A stretch of DNA of 64,000 bases from Streptomyces coeruleorubidus (GCF_028885415.1 NZ_CP118527.1:2232001-2296000); one strand, 5' to 3'; shown: positions 15,985 to 25,444, counted from the first letter of the stretch. Program-made: numbers and translations. The notes: generated by a model not told the origin, from the letters alone.

Positions 15985-17029
15985 GAGCGGCCACGATCTG
16001 CGGCACCACGGGGACGCGGAGGTCCGGGACGACGGCGGCTCGCTCGTCGACCTCGCCGTGAACGTCCGCGCGGACACCCCGCCGGCGTGGCTGCGGGAAC
16101 ACATCGCCGCGTCGCTGGGCGGGCTGGCGGCCTACCCGGACGGGCGGGCCGCACGCGCGGCGGTGGCGGCGCGGCACGGCCTGCCGGTGGAGCGGGTGCT
16201 GCTGACGGCGGGGGCGGCGGAGGCGTTCGTGCTGCTGGCGCGGGCGCTGAAGGTGCGGCGGCCGGTCGTGGTCCACCCGCAGTTCACGGAGCCGGAGGCC
16301 GCGCTGCGCGACGCCGGGCACACGGTCGACCGGGTGCTGCTGCGGGAGGAGGACGGCTTCCGGCTGGATCCGGCGGCCGTCCCCGAGGCCGCGGACCTGG
16401 TGGTCATCGGCAATCCGACGAACCCGACGTCGGTGCTGCACCCGGCGGAGGTGATCGCCTCTCTCGCCCGTCCCGGACGGCTGCTGGTGGTGGACGAGGC
16501 GTTCATGGACGCGGTGCCGGGCGAGCGGGAGGCCCTGGCGGACCGCGTCGACGTGCCCGGCCTCGTGGTGCTGCGCAGCCTGACCAAGACGTGGGGGCTG
16601 GCCGGACTGCGGATCGGGTACGTGCTGGCGGCGCCGGAGACCGTCGGGGAGCTGGCACGGGCGCAGCCGCTGTGGCCGGTGTCGACGCCGGCGCTGGCCG
16701 CGGCACAGGCGTGCGTGGGGCCACGGGCGGTTGCGGAGGCGGCCCACGCGGCGCACCGCATCGCCTCGGACCGAGCCCACCTGCTGACGGGCCTCGCCCG
16801 CTTCGCCCCGGCCGGGCTACGGGTGGTCGAGCCCGCGCAGGGCCCGTTCGTCCTGATCCGCCTGCCGCACGCGGCGACCGTACGCAGCCGCCTGCGCGAC
16901 CTCGGCTACGCCGTGCGGCGCGGGGACACCTTCCCCGGCCTGGACGAGGAGTGGCTGCGGCTGGCGGTGCGGGACCGGGGGACGGTGGACGGATTCCTGC
17001 GGGCGCTGGAGCGTGCGGTGGCGGGCTGA
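15974..17029 (+). CDS. cobC: Threonine-phosphate decarboxylase-like aminotransferase CobC
   Basis: A 351-aa fold-type I PLP enzyme close to histidinol-phosphate aminotransferase. The Schiff-base lysine is K205 in RSLTKTWGLAGLRIGY, and VVIGNPTNPTSVLHP is the cofactor segment. In cobalamin clusters this protein makes (R)-1-amino-2-propanol phosphate from L-threonine phosphate, the side arm used by CobD. The gene overlaps the preceding coding sequence by 11 bp and is the last of the cob operon. A histidinol-phosphate aminotransferase role is less likely given the context. Confidence 0.88.
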   Translation: MPTESGHDLRHHGDAEVRDDGGSLVDLAVNVRADTPPAWLREHIAASLGGLAAYPDGRAARAAVAARHGLPVERVLLTAGAAEAFVLLARALKVRRPVVVHPQFTEPEAALRDAGHTVDRVLLREEDGFRLDPAAVPEAADLVVIGNPTNPTSVLHPAEVIASLARPGRLLVVDEAFMDAVPGEREALADRVDVPGLVVLRSLTKTWGLAGLRIGYVLAAPETVGELARAQPLWPVSTPALAAAQACVGPRAVAEAAHAAHRIASDRAHLLTGLARFAPAGLRVVEPAQGPFVLIRLPHAATVRSRLRDLGYAVRRGDTFPGLDEEWLRLAVRDRGTVDGFLRALERAVAG

Positions 17030-17033
17030 CGGC

Positions 17034-17684
17034 TCACCGCCGGACGGTCCCGGCCATATCCGTCCCGGTCGGTGTGCCGTCCTGGGGGCGGCTGGAGAGC
17101 ACGATGCTGGTGACGACGACCCAGAGCCCGGCCGCCATGAAGGCGAAGAAGCCGATCCAGGGGATGAACATCAGCACGCCGATCACGACGGCGGCCCAGG
17201 CCAGCCAGCGGGGCAGCGGACTGACGGCGGCACGGACGGTGGCCAGCCCCGTGCCCAGCAGCATCAGGGCCATGCCGCCGACGAAGGGGATGTAGAAGTT
17301 CTCGTTGAGGGTGTTGAGTGCCTGGAGCGCGGGGCCGGAGACCGTCGGCTCGTCGGCGAGGTCCACCAGGGTCAGGGTCAGCGCGGCCCCGGTCAGGAAG
17401 CCGATGGCGAGCAGCAGCCCGCCGCCGAGGACCACCCGGTGCAGCCAGCCGCCGCTCGCCGGGACGTCCCGTACGACACGGGCCAGGTGGGCGGCGAAGA
17501 AGACGAAGAACACCGCAGCGAGCGCCAGCAGGTACACGCTCACCCCGGTCTGGGCCTCGCGGTCGACGTAGAAGGCCCTGACCTGGGAGCCGGTGGCGTC
17601 GTAGTCGGGTGTGTCGCCGGTCAGCAGGAAGGCGACGAGCGTCAGGACGACGGCCACCAGTCCGGTCAGGGGTGCGATGCGCAT
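17034..17684 (-). CDS. Hypothetical six-helix membrane protein
   Basis: A 216-aa protein with about six hydrophobic segments: LTGLVAVVLTLVAFLL, VYLLALAAVFFVFFAA, VVLGGGLLLAIGFLTG, FYIPFVGGMALMLLGTG, LAWAAVVIGVLMFIPW and FFAFMAAGLWVVV. The ribosome site GGGAGGT lies upstream of ATG 17684. I do not recognise a function. It converges on cobC with a 4-bp gap, so no separate terminator fits between them. The next gene upstream on this strand is an amidohydrolase, 107 bp away, giving no clear functional link. Confidence 0.75.
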   Translation of the reverse strand: MRIAPLTGLVAVVLTLVAFLLTGDTPDYDATGSQVRAFYVDREAQTGVSVYLLALAAVFFVFFAAHLARVVRDVPASGGWLHRVVLGGGLLLAIGFLTGAALTLTLVDLADEPTVSGPALQALNTLNENFYIPFVGGMALMLLGTGLATVRAAVSPLPRWLAWAAVVIGVLMFIPWIGFFAFMAAGLWVVVTSIVLSSRPQDGTPTGTDMAGTVRR

Positions 17685-17791
17685 GAGGACCTCCCGCCTT
17701 GCCGGGTCCGCCCCCCGTGTCTTCCACGCTCCCAGAGGTGCCCGAGACCCGCCATCCGGCCCGGGAGTCCAGGTCAGCCCCGGCGGCGCGG

Positions 17792-18883
17792 CTACCCGAC
17801 CACGCGCCCGTTCAGCACCACCCGGCGCGGCGCGGCCAGCACGCCCACGTCCTTGCGCGGGTCCTCGTCGTAGACGACGAGGTCGGCCGGGGCGCCCTCG
17901 TCCAGGCCGGGGCGGCCGAGCCAGGCCCGGGCCGTCCAGGTCCCCGCGGCCAGCGCCTCGACGGGCGGGATGCCCGCGGTGACCAGTTCGGCGACCTCGG
18001 CCGCCGCGAGGCCGTGGGCCAGTCCACCGCCCGCGTCGGTGCCGACGAAGACCGGGATCCCGGCGTCGTAGGCGCCCCGCACGGTGTCGTAGCGGCGCTC
18101 GTGGAGCCGGCGCATATGGGCCGACCAGCGCGGGAACCGGGCCTCGCCGCCGTCGGCGAGCCGCGGGAAGGTCGCGATGTTGACCAGTGTGGGGACGATG
18201 GCGACGCCCCGTTCGGCGAACAGCGGGATGAGGTCCTCGGTCAGGCCCGTCGCGTGTTCGATGCAGTCGATGCCCGCCTCGACGAGGTCCTGGAGGGAGT
18301 CCTCCGAGAAACAGTGCGCGGTGACCCGGGCGCCCAGCCGGTGCGCCTCGGCGATGGCCGCCTCCACCGCACCGCGCGGCCAGCAGGCCGACAGGTCGCC
18401 GAGGTCGCGGTCGATCCAGTCGCCGACCAGCTTCACCCAGCCGTCGCCGCGCCGGGCCTCCTGGGCGACGTAGGCGACCAGGTCGTCCGGCTCGATCTCC
18501 CAGGCGTAGTTGCGGATGTAGCGGCGGGTGCGGGCGATGTGCCGCCCGGCACGGATGATCTTCGGCAGGTCGTCGCGGTCGTCGATCCAGCGGGTGTCGG
18601 AGGGCGAGCCCGCGTCGCGGATCAGCAGCGTGCCCGCGTCCCGGTCGGTCAGCGCCTGCTTCTCGGCGACGTCCTGCGGGACCGCGCCGTGCCGGTCGAG
18701 TCCCACGTGGCAGTGCGCATCGACGAGACCGGGCAGGGCCCAGCCTCTGACGGTACGGATGTCGCGGGCGCCGGCGGGACGCTCGTAGGAGATCCGGCCG
18801 TCGACGACCCACAGCTCGTCGCGGACCTCCTCGGGTCCGACGAGCACCCGTCCCTTCACGTGCAGCACCGTGCGATCGCTCAT
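17792..18883 (-). CDS. Amidohydrolase family protein
   Basis: A 363-aa metal-dependent hydrolase of the imidazolonepropionase/prolidase-like amidohydrolase superfamily. Metal and catalytic motifs are GLVDAHCHVGLD, VTAHCFSE, CIEHATGL and FVGTDAGGGLAHG, with a C-terminal ADLVVYDEDP signature. The substrate is unknown; cyclic amides or amino-acid derivatives are usual for the group. ATG 18883 is used; a GTG nine bases upstream (18892) is equally open and neither has a strong ribosome site. It lies 21 bp downstream of an amino-acid ABC transporter in the same orientation, so it may process an imported compound. Confidence 0.85.
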   Translation of the reverse strand: MSDRTVLHVKGRVLVGPEEVRDELWVVDGRISYERPAGARDIRTVRGWALPGLVDAHCHVGLDRHGAVPQDVAEKQALTDRDAGTLLIRDAGSPSDTRWIDDRDDLPKIIRAGRHIARTRRYIRNYAWEIEPDDLVAYVAQEARRGDGWVKLVGDWIDRDLGDLSACWPRGAVEAAIAEAHRLGARVTAHCFSEDSLQDLVEAGIDCIEHATGLTEDLIPLFAERGVAIVPTLVNIATFPRLADGGEARFPRWSAHMRRLHERRYDTVRGAYDAGIPVFVGTDAGGGLAHGLAAAEVAELVTAGIPPVEALAAGTWTARAWLGRPGLDEGAPADLVVYDEDPRKDVGVLAAPRRVVLNGRVVG

Positions 18884-18904
18884 GTACGGCACCCTAGTCA
18901 GCCG

Positions 18905-19696
18905 CTAGTCGGCCTTGCCCACCTGGTCCGAGGTCTCCTCCTCCACCTCGGCCATGGCGGGGTCGAGGAGGCGGGAGAGGAAGTGGCGGGTGCGCTCGTG
19001 GCGCGGGTTGCCGATGACCTGCTCGGGGGTGCCGTCCTCGACGATCACGCCGCCGTCCATGAAGACGACCCGGTCGGCGACCTCGCGTGCGAAGGTCATC
19101 TCGTGGGTGACGACCATCATGGTCATGCCCTCGTCGGCGAGCATGCGCATCACCGCGAGGACGTCCCCGACCAGTTCGGGGTCCAGCGCGGAGGTCGGCT
19201 CGTCGAACAGCATCACCTCGGGGCCCATGGCCAGGGCCCGGGCGATGGCGACGCGCTGCTGCTGGCCGCCGGAGAGGGAGGAGGGGTAGGCCGCCGCCTT
19301 CTCGGACAGCCCCACGCGCGCCAGGTTCTCGGCGGCCACCTTCGCGGCCGCCGCCTTGTCACGGCGCAGCACCCGCCGCTGCGGCAGGGTGAGGTTCTCG
19401 GTCACCGTCAGGTGCGGGAACAGGTTGAACTGCTGGAAGACCATGCCGATGCGGCGGCGTGCGGCGTCGATGTCGACGTCCGGGTCGGTCAGTTCCGTAC
19501 CGCCGACGAACACCTGCCCCTTGGTCGGCTCCTCCAGCAGGTTCACGCAGCGCAGCAGCGTCGACTTGCCGGAGCCGGACGGGCCGATGACACAGACCAC
19601 CTCGCCCCGGCCGATCTCCAGGTCGATGCCGCGCAGCACCTCGTTGGCGCCGAACGACTTGTGCAGCGCGCGTACCTCGATCTCGGGTCGGCTCAT
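18905..19696 (-). CDS. Polar amino-acid ABC transporter, ATP-binding protein
   Basis: A 263-aa GlnQ-type ATPase. It shows Walker [10 protein letters not shown] (residues 38-46), the Q-loop region [13 protein letters not shown], signature LSGGQQQR near 141, Walker [15 protein letters not shown], and a switch His in VVTHEMTFA. It energises uptake of an amino acid by the adjacent permease and lipoprotein. Its ATG overlaps the permease stop (ATGA), so the two are translationally coupled. The C-terminal extension after the usual HP..RLL end is short and acidic. Confidence 0.93.
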   Translation of the reverse strand: MSRPEIEVRALHKSFGANEVLRGIDLEIGRGEVVCVIGPSGSGKSTLLRCVNLLEEPTKGQVFVGGTELTDPDVDIDAARRRIGMVFQQFNLFPHLTVTENLTLPQRRVLRRDKAAAAKVAAENLARVGLSEKAAAYPSSLSGGQQQRVAIARALAMGPEVMLFDEPTSALDPELVGDVLAVMRMLADEGMTMMVVTHEMTFAREVADRVVFMDGGVIVEDGTPEQVIGNPRHERTRHFLSRLLDPAMAEVEEETSDQVGKAD

Positions 19697-20529
19697 TTCA
19701 CGGCCTCCTGGGCCTTCGCCTCCATGCGGCGTACGACGAAGCCGAGCGGGATCGTGACCAGCAGGTAGCAGAGTCCGGCGACCAGGATCGGCGTGGAGTT
19801 GGCGGTCTGGCTGGCCAGGTCGCGGCCGTACTTGGACAGTTCGCGCTCCTCCAGGGTGACACCGAGGAACAGCACCAGCGAGGAGTCCTTGAACAGCAGC
19901 ACCAGTTCGTTGGTGAGCGGCGGGAGGATGATGCGGAACGCCTGCGGGATGACGATGGAGATCATGGCCCGCGCGGGCGAGAAGCCGAGCGAACGGGCCG
20001 CCTCCATCTGCCCCTTGGGCACGGCCTGGATGCCGGCGCGGATCGTCTCCGCCATGTACGCGGCGGCCACCAGGCCGAGCGCGAGGGCGACCTTCCCGTA
20101 CGTGCCGCCGATGATCTCGGTGCCGGGGAAGGCGAGCGGCACGGCGACACCGATGAAGATGAAGATCAGCAGGGCGGGCAGACCGCGGAAGATCTCGATG
20201 TAGATCCCGGCGAGCCAGCGGTACGGGCCCACGGAGGACAGCCGCATCAGCGCGATCACCATGCCGAGGGCGAGCCCCACGGCGAAGCCGGTCACCGTGT
20301 AGAGCACGGTGTTCTTCAGCGCCAGCGTGATGACGTCCGGGAACATGCGCTCGGCGATGTCCGCCTGCGCGAACTGGTTCTGGAGCCGGCCCCAGTCGGC
20401 CGAGACCGCGAAGACGACCACGGCCGCGACGAAGACGGCGTACTGGACGCCGCGCGAGAGGCTGCGCTTCTGCCGCCGGGTGAGGCCCTTCTTCTTCGGC
20501 TGGACTTCGGGCGTGGCCGTGTCGGTCAT
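19693..20529 (-). CDS. Polar amino-acid ABC transporter, permease
   Basis: A 278-aa inner-membrane permease of the HisM/GlnP type. The EAA-loop signature is [34 protein letters not shown], then the conserved [26 protein letters not shown]. About five membrane helices follow a charged N-terminus ([11 protein letters not shown]). ATG 20529 was chosen because it overlaps the stop of the upstream solute-binding gene (ATGA). A single permease gene implies a homodimer. Confidence 0.93.
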   Translation of the reverse strand: MTDTATPEVQPKKKGLTRRQKRSLSRGVQYAVFVAAVVVFAVSADWGRLQNQFAQADIAERMFPDVITLALKNTVLYTVTGFAVGLALGMVIALMRLSSVGPYRWLAGIYIEIFRGLPALLIFIFIGVAVPLAFPGTEIIGGTYGKVALALGLVAAAYMAETIRAGIQAVPKGQMEAARSLGFSPARAMISIVIPQAFRIILPPLTNELVLLFKDSSLVLFLGVTLEERELSKYGRDLASQTANSTPILVAGLCYLLVTIPLGFVVRRMEAKAQEAVK

Positions 20530-21371
20530 GAGGCGGCGGGCGACGCGGCGGACTCGTCGTACGGGCCGATCCACTGTTCGTACAGCTTCTTGTACGTGCC
20601 GTCGGCCTTGGCGTCCTCGATCGCCTTGTTGATGGCGGCGAGGAGTTTGGTGTTGCCCTTCTTCACCGTGAAGCCGTACTGCTCACCGGTGTCGAGGTTG
20701 TCGACGACCTCGAAGGCGTCGGCGTTGGCCTTGTCCTTCAGCCAGCCCTGGACGACCGGGTAGTCGATGATCACGGCCTGGACCTGGCCGGTGCGCAGAC
20801 CGTTGAGGACGGCGTCGGAGGACTCGAAGGAGACCGGGTCGAGGCCCTTGCTCTTGGCGTAGTCCTCACCGGTCGTCTGCGCCTGGGCGCCGAGCTTCTT
20901 GCCCTTGAGGCCGGCGAAGGAGCCGATGCCGCTCTTCTTGTCGGCCAGCACGGCCTGGGTGGCGTTGAAGTACGGGTCGGAGAAGTCGACGTTCTTCTTG
21001 CGCTCCTCGGTGATGGTCATGCCCGCGGCGGCGAGGTCGCACTGGCCGGCGTTGAGGGACCCGCCGGTCTTGAAGTTCTCGAAGGGCTGGTCGACGATGT
21101 CCTGCTTGACGCCCAGGTCCTTGGCGACCAGATCGATCAGCGACACGTCGAAGCCCTGCACCTTGCCGTCGATCTCCGACTGGAACGGCGGATACGGCAG
21201 GTGGGTGCAGGTGGTGAGCTTGCCCGCCTTGACGAGTTCGACGCCGCCCGCGGCCGTCTTCGTACCGCTGCCGCCGTCGTCGGTGGAGGTGCAGCCGGCC
21301 ACGAGCAGCAGCCCGGCCGTCGCGGTGGTGGCGGCCAGGATGCGGGCCCGGTGCCCGGGGTGCGTGTTCAC
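20526..21371 (-). CDS. Polar amino-acid ABC transporter, substrate-binding lipoprotein
   Basis: A 281-aa family 3 solute-binding protein. GTG 21371 is preceded by AGGAGG with a 6-nt spacer. The signal peptide ends in the lipobox LLVAGC with Cys27 as the lipidation site. The body shows the family pattern [43 protein letters not shown], and C-terminal [22 protein letters not shown]. It captures an amino acid outside the cell for the downstream permease and ATPase. The open frame extends 22 codons further upstream, without signal-peptide character. Confidence 0.93.
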   Translation of the reverse strand: MNTHPGHRARILAATTATAGLLLVAGCTSTDDGGSGTKTAAGGVELVKAGKLTTCTHLPYPPFQSEIDGKVQGFDVSLIDLVAKDLGVKQDIVDQPFENFKTGGSLNAGQCDLAAAGMTITEERKKNVDFSDPYFNATQAVLADKKSGIGSFAGLKGKKLGAQAQTTGEDYAKSKGLDPVSFESSDAVLNGLRTGQVQAVIIDYPVVQGWLKDKANADAFEVVDNLDTGEQYGFTVKKGNTKLLAAINKAIEDAKADGTYKKLYEQWIGPYDESAASPAAS

Positions 21372-21506
21372 GGCGAGCCTCCTGTGAGTGAACTGTGGGT
21401 TCTGATCATAAGGAGAAGTTTGAGTGGCTGAAAACAATCCGATGGCTGCGGAGCCGTCGGGCCTGGGAAGTCACCGGTCGAAGAGGGCCGGGACGCGGCG
21501 GTTACG

Positions 21507-21554
21507 CTCGTTCCCGTTGTTCCCGCGCGTTGTCCCCGCGAGTTGTCCCCGCAC
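21507..21554 (+). repeat. Short degenerate tandem repeat upstream of aminotransferase gene
   Basis: About four imperfect units of 9-13 bp built on GTTGTCCCCGCG/GTTCCCG occur in the 200-bp divergent region between the ABC lipoprotein gene and the aminotransferase gene. It sits just upstream of the latter's start and could be a regulator site or simple slippage. Confidence 0.4.
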
Positions 21555-21571
21555 GTGAAGAGAGTGCCACC

Positions 21572-22672
21572 GTGACGCATCCGTTTCTGGACCTTGCCCC
21601 GCTCGGTGCGGACCGTTTCGCCGCGATCGAGGACCGTGTGGCGCGGCTGCTGAGCACCGAGCAGGACGTCGTGATCATGCAGGGCGAGGCGCTGCTGCCG
21701 CTGGAGGGCGCGATCCGCGGCGCGGCCGGTCCGGGCACGACGGCCCTGAACGTCATCACGGGCCCGTACGGGCAGACCTTCGGGGACTGGCTGCGGGAGT
21801 GCGGGGCGACGGTGGTCGATCTGGCGGTGCCCTTCCACACGGCGGTCACGGCCGAGCAGATCCGGCAGGCCTTCGCCGAGCACCCGGAGATCGACTTCGT
21901 GTCCCTGGTGCACGCGGAGGCGGCGACCGGCAACACCAATCCGGTCGCGGAGATCGGCGAGGTGGTGCGGGAGCACGGGGCCCTGTTCTACCTGGACGCG
22001 GTGGCCTCGATCGGCGCCGAGCCGGTGCTGCCGGACGCCTGGGGCGTGGATCTGTGCGTGATCGGGGCGCAGAAGGCGATGGGCGGGCCGGCCGGGGTGT
22101 CGGCGGTGTCGGTGAGCGAGCGGGCCTGGGCCCGGATGGCGGCGAACCCGCGGGCGCCGCGCCGGTCGTATCTGTCGCTGCTCGACTGGAAGGAGCGCTG
22201 GATCGACGGCGGCCGCAAGGCGCTGCCGCACGCTCCGGCGCAGTTGGAGATGCTGGCGCTGCAGGCGTGCGTGGAGCGGATCGAGGCGGTGGGGCCGGCC
22301 GCGGTGATGGCCCGGCATGCGTCGGCCGCGGCTGCCACGCGGGCCGGTGCGGTCGCGCTCGGTGGCGGGCTGGAGCCCTATGTGTACGAGGCGCGGGACG
22401 CGGCGCCCGTCGCCACGACGCTCCGGGCGCCCTCGGGGGTGGTGGCGTCGGAGCTGGTGGACAGGGCGCTGGAGGCGGATCCGGCGGTGCCGGTCGCCGC
22501 CGGCGGGGGTGCGTTGGCCAAGGAGATGATCCGGGTCAATCACTACGGGGCCGACGCGACGCCGGGGGCTGTGCGGGCGAGTCTGGCGGCGTTGGGCGTT
22601 GCGCTCTCCGAGCGGGGGCTGTCGGTGGATGTGGAGGGGGCGCTGCGGGCGGCCGAGGAGGCGTGGCGGTAG
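21572..22672 (+). CDS. Class V PLP-dependent aminotransferase
   Basis: A 366-aa member of the alanine-glyoxylate/serine-pyruvate aminotransferase group (fold type I). The pyridoxal lysine is K168 in CVIGAQKAMGGPAGVS. The cofactor Asp lies in LFYLDAVASIGAEPV, and VHAEAATGNTNPV is another family block. The C-terminal EMIRVNHYGADATPG resembles PucG-type enzymes of glyoxylate or purine catabolism, but the substrate cannot be fixed. GTG 21572 follows GAAGAGAG, and homology begins here rather than at the earlier in-frame codons. Divergent from the amino-acid transporter. Confidence 0.87.
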   Translation: MTHPFLDLAPLGADRFAAIEDRVARLLSTEQDVVIMQGEALLPLEGAIRGAAGPGTTALNVITGPYGQTFGDWLRECGATVVDLAVPFHTAVTAEQIRQAFAEHPEIDFVSLVHAEAATGNTNPVAEIGEVVREHGALFYLDAVASIGAEPVLPDAWGVDLCVIGAQKAMGGPAGVSAVSVSERAWARMAANPRAPRRSYLSLLDWKERWIDGGRKALPHAPAQLEMLALQACVERIEAVGPAAVMARHASAAAATRAGAVALGGGLEPYVYEARDAAPVATTLRAPSGVVASELVDRALEADPAVPVAAGGGALAKEMIRVNHYGADATPGAVRASLAALGVALSERGLSVDVEGALRAAEEAWR

Positions 22673-22714
22673 TCGGGGCCCGTCGTTGTCAGTGGCCCGT
22701 GCCATGCTCCCGGC

Positions 22715-23275
22715 ATGACCACCAACTCCCCCGCCGGGACGCCCAACACCCCCGCCGAGACCCCCGTCTCCCTTCCCGACGGCCGTCCCGTCCCGCATCT
22801 GACCGGTGACGAGCGGGCCATGCTGGAGAGCTGGCTGGACTTCCACCGGGCCACGCTGGAGCTGAAGTGCGCCGGGCTGGACGACGCGCAGGCGCGGACC
22901 GCGTCGGCCGAGCCGTCCACGCTGACACTGCTCGGGCTGGTGCAGCACCTCGCCGAGGTCGAGCGGAACTGGTTCCAGCGGGTGGCCGCCGGGCTCGACG
23001 TGCCGCCGGTGCATGAGGACGGCACCGGCTACACGCTGGACCCGGGGCGGGGGCTCGACGAGGCGCTCGGGATCTGGCGGCGGGAGATCGCGCGGGGGCG
23101 GGAGCTGTGCGCGGGGCTGCCGCTGGACCACATCGGGCGGGTCGCCGAGGGGCCGGTGCCCGGGATGGAGGTCAGCCTGCGCTGGGTGCTGATCCACATG
23201 ATCGAGGAGTACGCCCGGCACAACGGTCATGCCGATCTCCTGCGGGAACGTATCGACGGAGTGACCGGGGCCTGA
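22715..23275 (+). CDS. DinB/DUF664 family protein
   Basis: A 186-aa four-helix DinB-like protein. The metal-binding His residues are visible in [15 protein letters not shown] and in [19 protein letters not shown], matching the three-His nickel or zinc site of the superfamily. Relatives in actinobacteria include mycothiol- or bacillithiol-dependent enzymes and uncharacterised DUF664 proteins. Its role here is unknown. It starts 42 bp after the aminotransferase stop and may be cotranscribed. Confidence 0.82.
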   Translation: MTTNSPAGTPNTPAETPVSLPDGRPVPHLTGDERAMLESWLDFHRATLELKCAGLDDAQARTASAEPSTLTLLGLVQHLAEVERNWFQRVAAGLDVPPVHEDGTGYTLDPGRGLDEALGIWRREIARGRELCAGLPLDHIGRVAEGPVPGMEVSLRWVLIHMIEEYARHNGHADLLRERIDGVTGA

Positions 23276-23613
23276 ATTAAACGTGTTTCCGAGACGACTC
23301 ACATGTAAGCTGGCACACAATTAAGAATTCTTTCAAGAACAGCTTCCCGTATTCTTCTGCCCGCTTTCTCCGATCCTAAACCCAAAGATTTTGAGGACAC
23401 TCGGAGAGGGAATTCGGGCAGATCTCGTGGCGATTACATGGCTGTGACGCGTTACACATCGTGACCGCTTCGCCCGGTATTACCCGGACAATATCGGGCA
23501 TATTGCCGCCGTTCGGTGCGAAGCCTCGCGCCCGCGCGATAACACAGGCCTGGCTCATACGTAAGCCCTATCGGCGATGCAATTTTGAATTTCGCTGGGT
23601 AAGTTCAATTCGC
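23276..23613. promoter_or_regulatory. AT-richer regulatory region upstream of ectABCD
   Basis: A 338-bp gene-free stretch, clearly richer in A+T than its surroundings. It contains a cluster of GTnAC half-sites (GTGAC 23444-23448, GTTAC 23451-23455, GTGAC 23461-23465). It also has imperfect inverted repeats around 23477-23505 and a GGGTAA element (23597-23602) just 11 nt before the ectA ATG. I recall GlnR control of ect genes in S. coelicolor; the half-sites are suggestive but their 7- and 10-bp offsets do not match the standard GlnR spacing. No ribosome site precedes ectA. Confidence 0.5.
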
Positions 23614-24120
23614 ATGACTGCCGTACAAGCAGATCCGCAAATCGACCGCCCCACGGTGGCTGACGGAGCCGCGCTCTGGCGGATGGCGAAGGACTCGAAG
23701 GTTCTCGACCTGAACTCGTCCTACAGCTATCTGCTGTGGTGCCGCGACTTCGCGGCCACGTCGGCCGTAGCGCGTGACGAGCACGGCGAGCCGATGGGCT
23801 TCATCACCGGGTACGTGCGGCCGGACAGCCCGCGCACCCTGCTGGTCTGGCAGGTGGCGGTGGACGAGGCGCACCGCGGGCGCGGGCTGGCCGCCGCCCT
23901 GCTCGACGGTCTGGTCGCCCGGACCGCCGCCGAGCGCGGGGTGACGACGGTGGAGACCACCATCACCCCGGGCAACACCGCCTCGGAGCGCCTGTTCACG
24001 TCCTTCGCCGAACGGCACGGCGCCCGGCTGGAGCGCGAGGTGCTGTTCGACACGGGCCTGTTCCCCGACGGGCCGCACGACGCCGAGGTCCTGTACCGCA
24101 TCGGCCCGCTGTCCCGCTGA
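23614..24120 (+). CDS. ectA: L-2,4-diaminobutyrate acetyltransferase EctA
   Basis: A 168-aa GNAT-fold enzyme that acetylates L-2,4-diaminobutyrate at the gamma-amino group, the second step of ectoine synthesis. The EctA hallmarks are VADGAALWRMAKDS..LDLNSSYSYLLWCRDFA, then the acetyl-CoA loop VDEAHRGRGLAAALLDGL and TPGNTASERLFTSFAERHGA. ATG 23614 agrees with known Streptomyces EctA starts. There is no ribosome site in the preceding 15 nt, so a leaderless message is possible. First gene of ectABCD. Confidence 0.96.
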   Translation: MTAVQADPQIDRPTVADGAALWRMAKDSKVLDLNSSYSYLLWCRDFAATSAVARDEHGEPMGFITGYVRPDSPRTLLVWQVAVDEAHRGRGLAAALLDGLVARTAAERGVTTVETTITPGNTASERLFTSFAERHGARLEREVLFDTGLFPDGPHDAEVLYRIGPLSR

Positions 24121-24172
24121 CTTCTCCCCTGACTCCCTCAGACTTCCCCCACGCACCGAGGAGCGATTCGTC

Positions 24173-25444
24173 GTGACCATCACCCAGCCCGACCTGAGCG
24201 TCTTCGAGACCGTCGAGTCCGAGGTACGCAGCTACTGCCGCGGCTGGCCCACCGTCTTCGACCGTGCGGTGGGCAGCCGCATGTACGACGAGGACGGCCA
24301 TGAGTACCTCGACTTCTTCGCCGGAGCCGGGTCACTGAACTACGGGCACAACAACCCCGTCATGAAACGCGCCCTGATCGACTACCTGGAGCGGGACGGC
24401 GTCACGCACGGGCTCGACATGTCGACCACCGCCAAGCGCACGTTCCTGGAGGCCTTCCAGAACCTGCTGCTGCGGCCGCGCGACCTGCCGTACAAGGTCA
24501 TGTTCCCGGGCCCGACCGGCACCAACGCCGTGGAGGCCGCGCTGAAGCTGGCGCGGAAGGTGAAGGGGCGCGAGTCGATCGTGTCCTTCACCAACGCCTT
24601 CCACGGCATGTCGCTGGGCTCGCTGGCCGTGACCGGCAACGCGTTCAAGCGGGCCGGCGCCGGTATCCCGCTGGTGCACGGCACCCCGATGCCGTTCGAC
24701 AACTACTTCGACGGCACCGTCGAGGACTTCCTGTGGTTCGAGCGGCTGCTGGAGGACCAGGGCTCCGGCCTGAACAAGCCGGCCGCCGTGATCGTCGAGA
24801 CCGTGCAGGGCGAGGGCGGCATCAACGTGGCCCGGCCCGAGTGGCTGCGCGCCCTGTCCGAGCTGTGCGAGCGCCAGGACATGCTGCTGATCGTCGACGA
24901 CATCCAGATGGGCTGCGGCCGTACCGGCGCCTTCTTCTCCTTCGAGGAGGCGGGCATCACGCCGGACATCGTCACCGTCTCGAAGTCGATCAGCGGCTAC
25001 GGCCTGCCCATGTCGCTGTGCCTGTTCAAGCCCGAGCTCGACATCTGGGAGCCCGGCGAGCACAACGGCACCTTCCGCGGCAACAACCCCGCCTTCGTGA
25101 CGGCGACCGCGGCCCTGGAGGCGTACTGGGCCGACGGCTCCGCGATGGAGAAGCAGACCCGCAAGCGCGGTGAGCAGGTCGAGCAGGCCATGATCTCCAT
25201 CACCGAGGAGAACCTGGCCGACGTGAAGGAGTACCGGGGCCGCGGCCTGGTGTGGGGCATGGAGTTCCACGACAAGGACCGTGCGGGCAAGATCGCCAAG
25301 CGCGCCTTCGAGCTCGGGCTGCTCATCGAGACGTCCGGGCCGGAGAGCGAGGTCGTGAAACTGCTCCCCGCCCTGACCATCACGCCCGAGGAACTGGACG
25401 AGGGCCTGTCGACGCTGGCCCGCGCCGTCCGCGAGACCGCCTGA
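24173..25444 (+). CDS. ectB: Diaminobutyrate-2-oxoglutarate aminotransferase EctB
   Basis: A 423-aa class III aminotransferase that converts aspartate-beta-semialdehyde to L-2,4-diaminobutyrate with glutamate as donor, the first step of ectoine synthesis. Seen are FFAGAGSLNYGHNNP, the GTNAVEAALKLAR cofactor segment, IVDDIQMGCGRTGAFFSFE and the Schiff-base lysine K271 in VTVSKSISGYGLPMS. GTG start with GAGGAGCG upstream. It is 52 bp after ectA. Confidence 0.96.
   Translation: MTITQPDLSVFETVESEVRSYCRGWPTVFDRAVGSRMYDEDGHEYLDFFAGAGSLNYGHNNPVMKRALIDYLERDGVTHGLDMSTTAKRTFLEAFQNLLLRPRDLPYKVMFPGPTGTNAVEAALKLARKVKGRESIVSFTNAFHGMSLGSLAVTGNAFKRAGAGIPLVHGTPMPFDNYFDGTVEDFLWFERLLEDQGSGLNKPAAVIVETVQGEGGINVARPEWLRALSELCERQDMLLIVDDIQMGCGRTGAFFSFEEAGITPDIVTVSKSISGYGLPMSLCLFKPELDIWEPGEHNGTFRGNNPAFVTATAALEAYWADGSAMEKQTRKRGEQVEQAMISITEENLADVKEYRGRGLVWGMEFHDKDRAGKIAKRAFELGLLIETSGPESEVVKLLPALTITPEELDEGLSTLARAVRETA

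Noticed and set aside
23376..23558. A 60-codon minus-strand frame in the ectA upstream region
   Set aside because: No ribosome site, unusual composition for this genome, and it overlaps the likely ect regulatory DNA.
23461..23613. A longer N-terminus for EctA from an upstream in-frame GTG
   Set aside because: The additional 51 codons show no similarity to EctA, whose family start matches ATG 23614.
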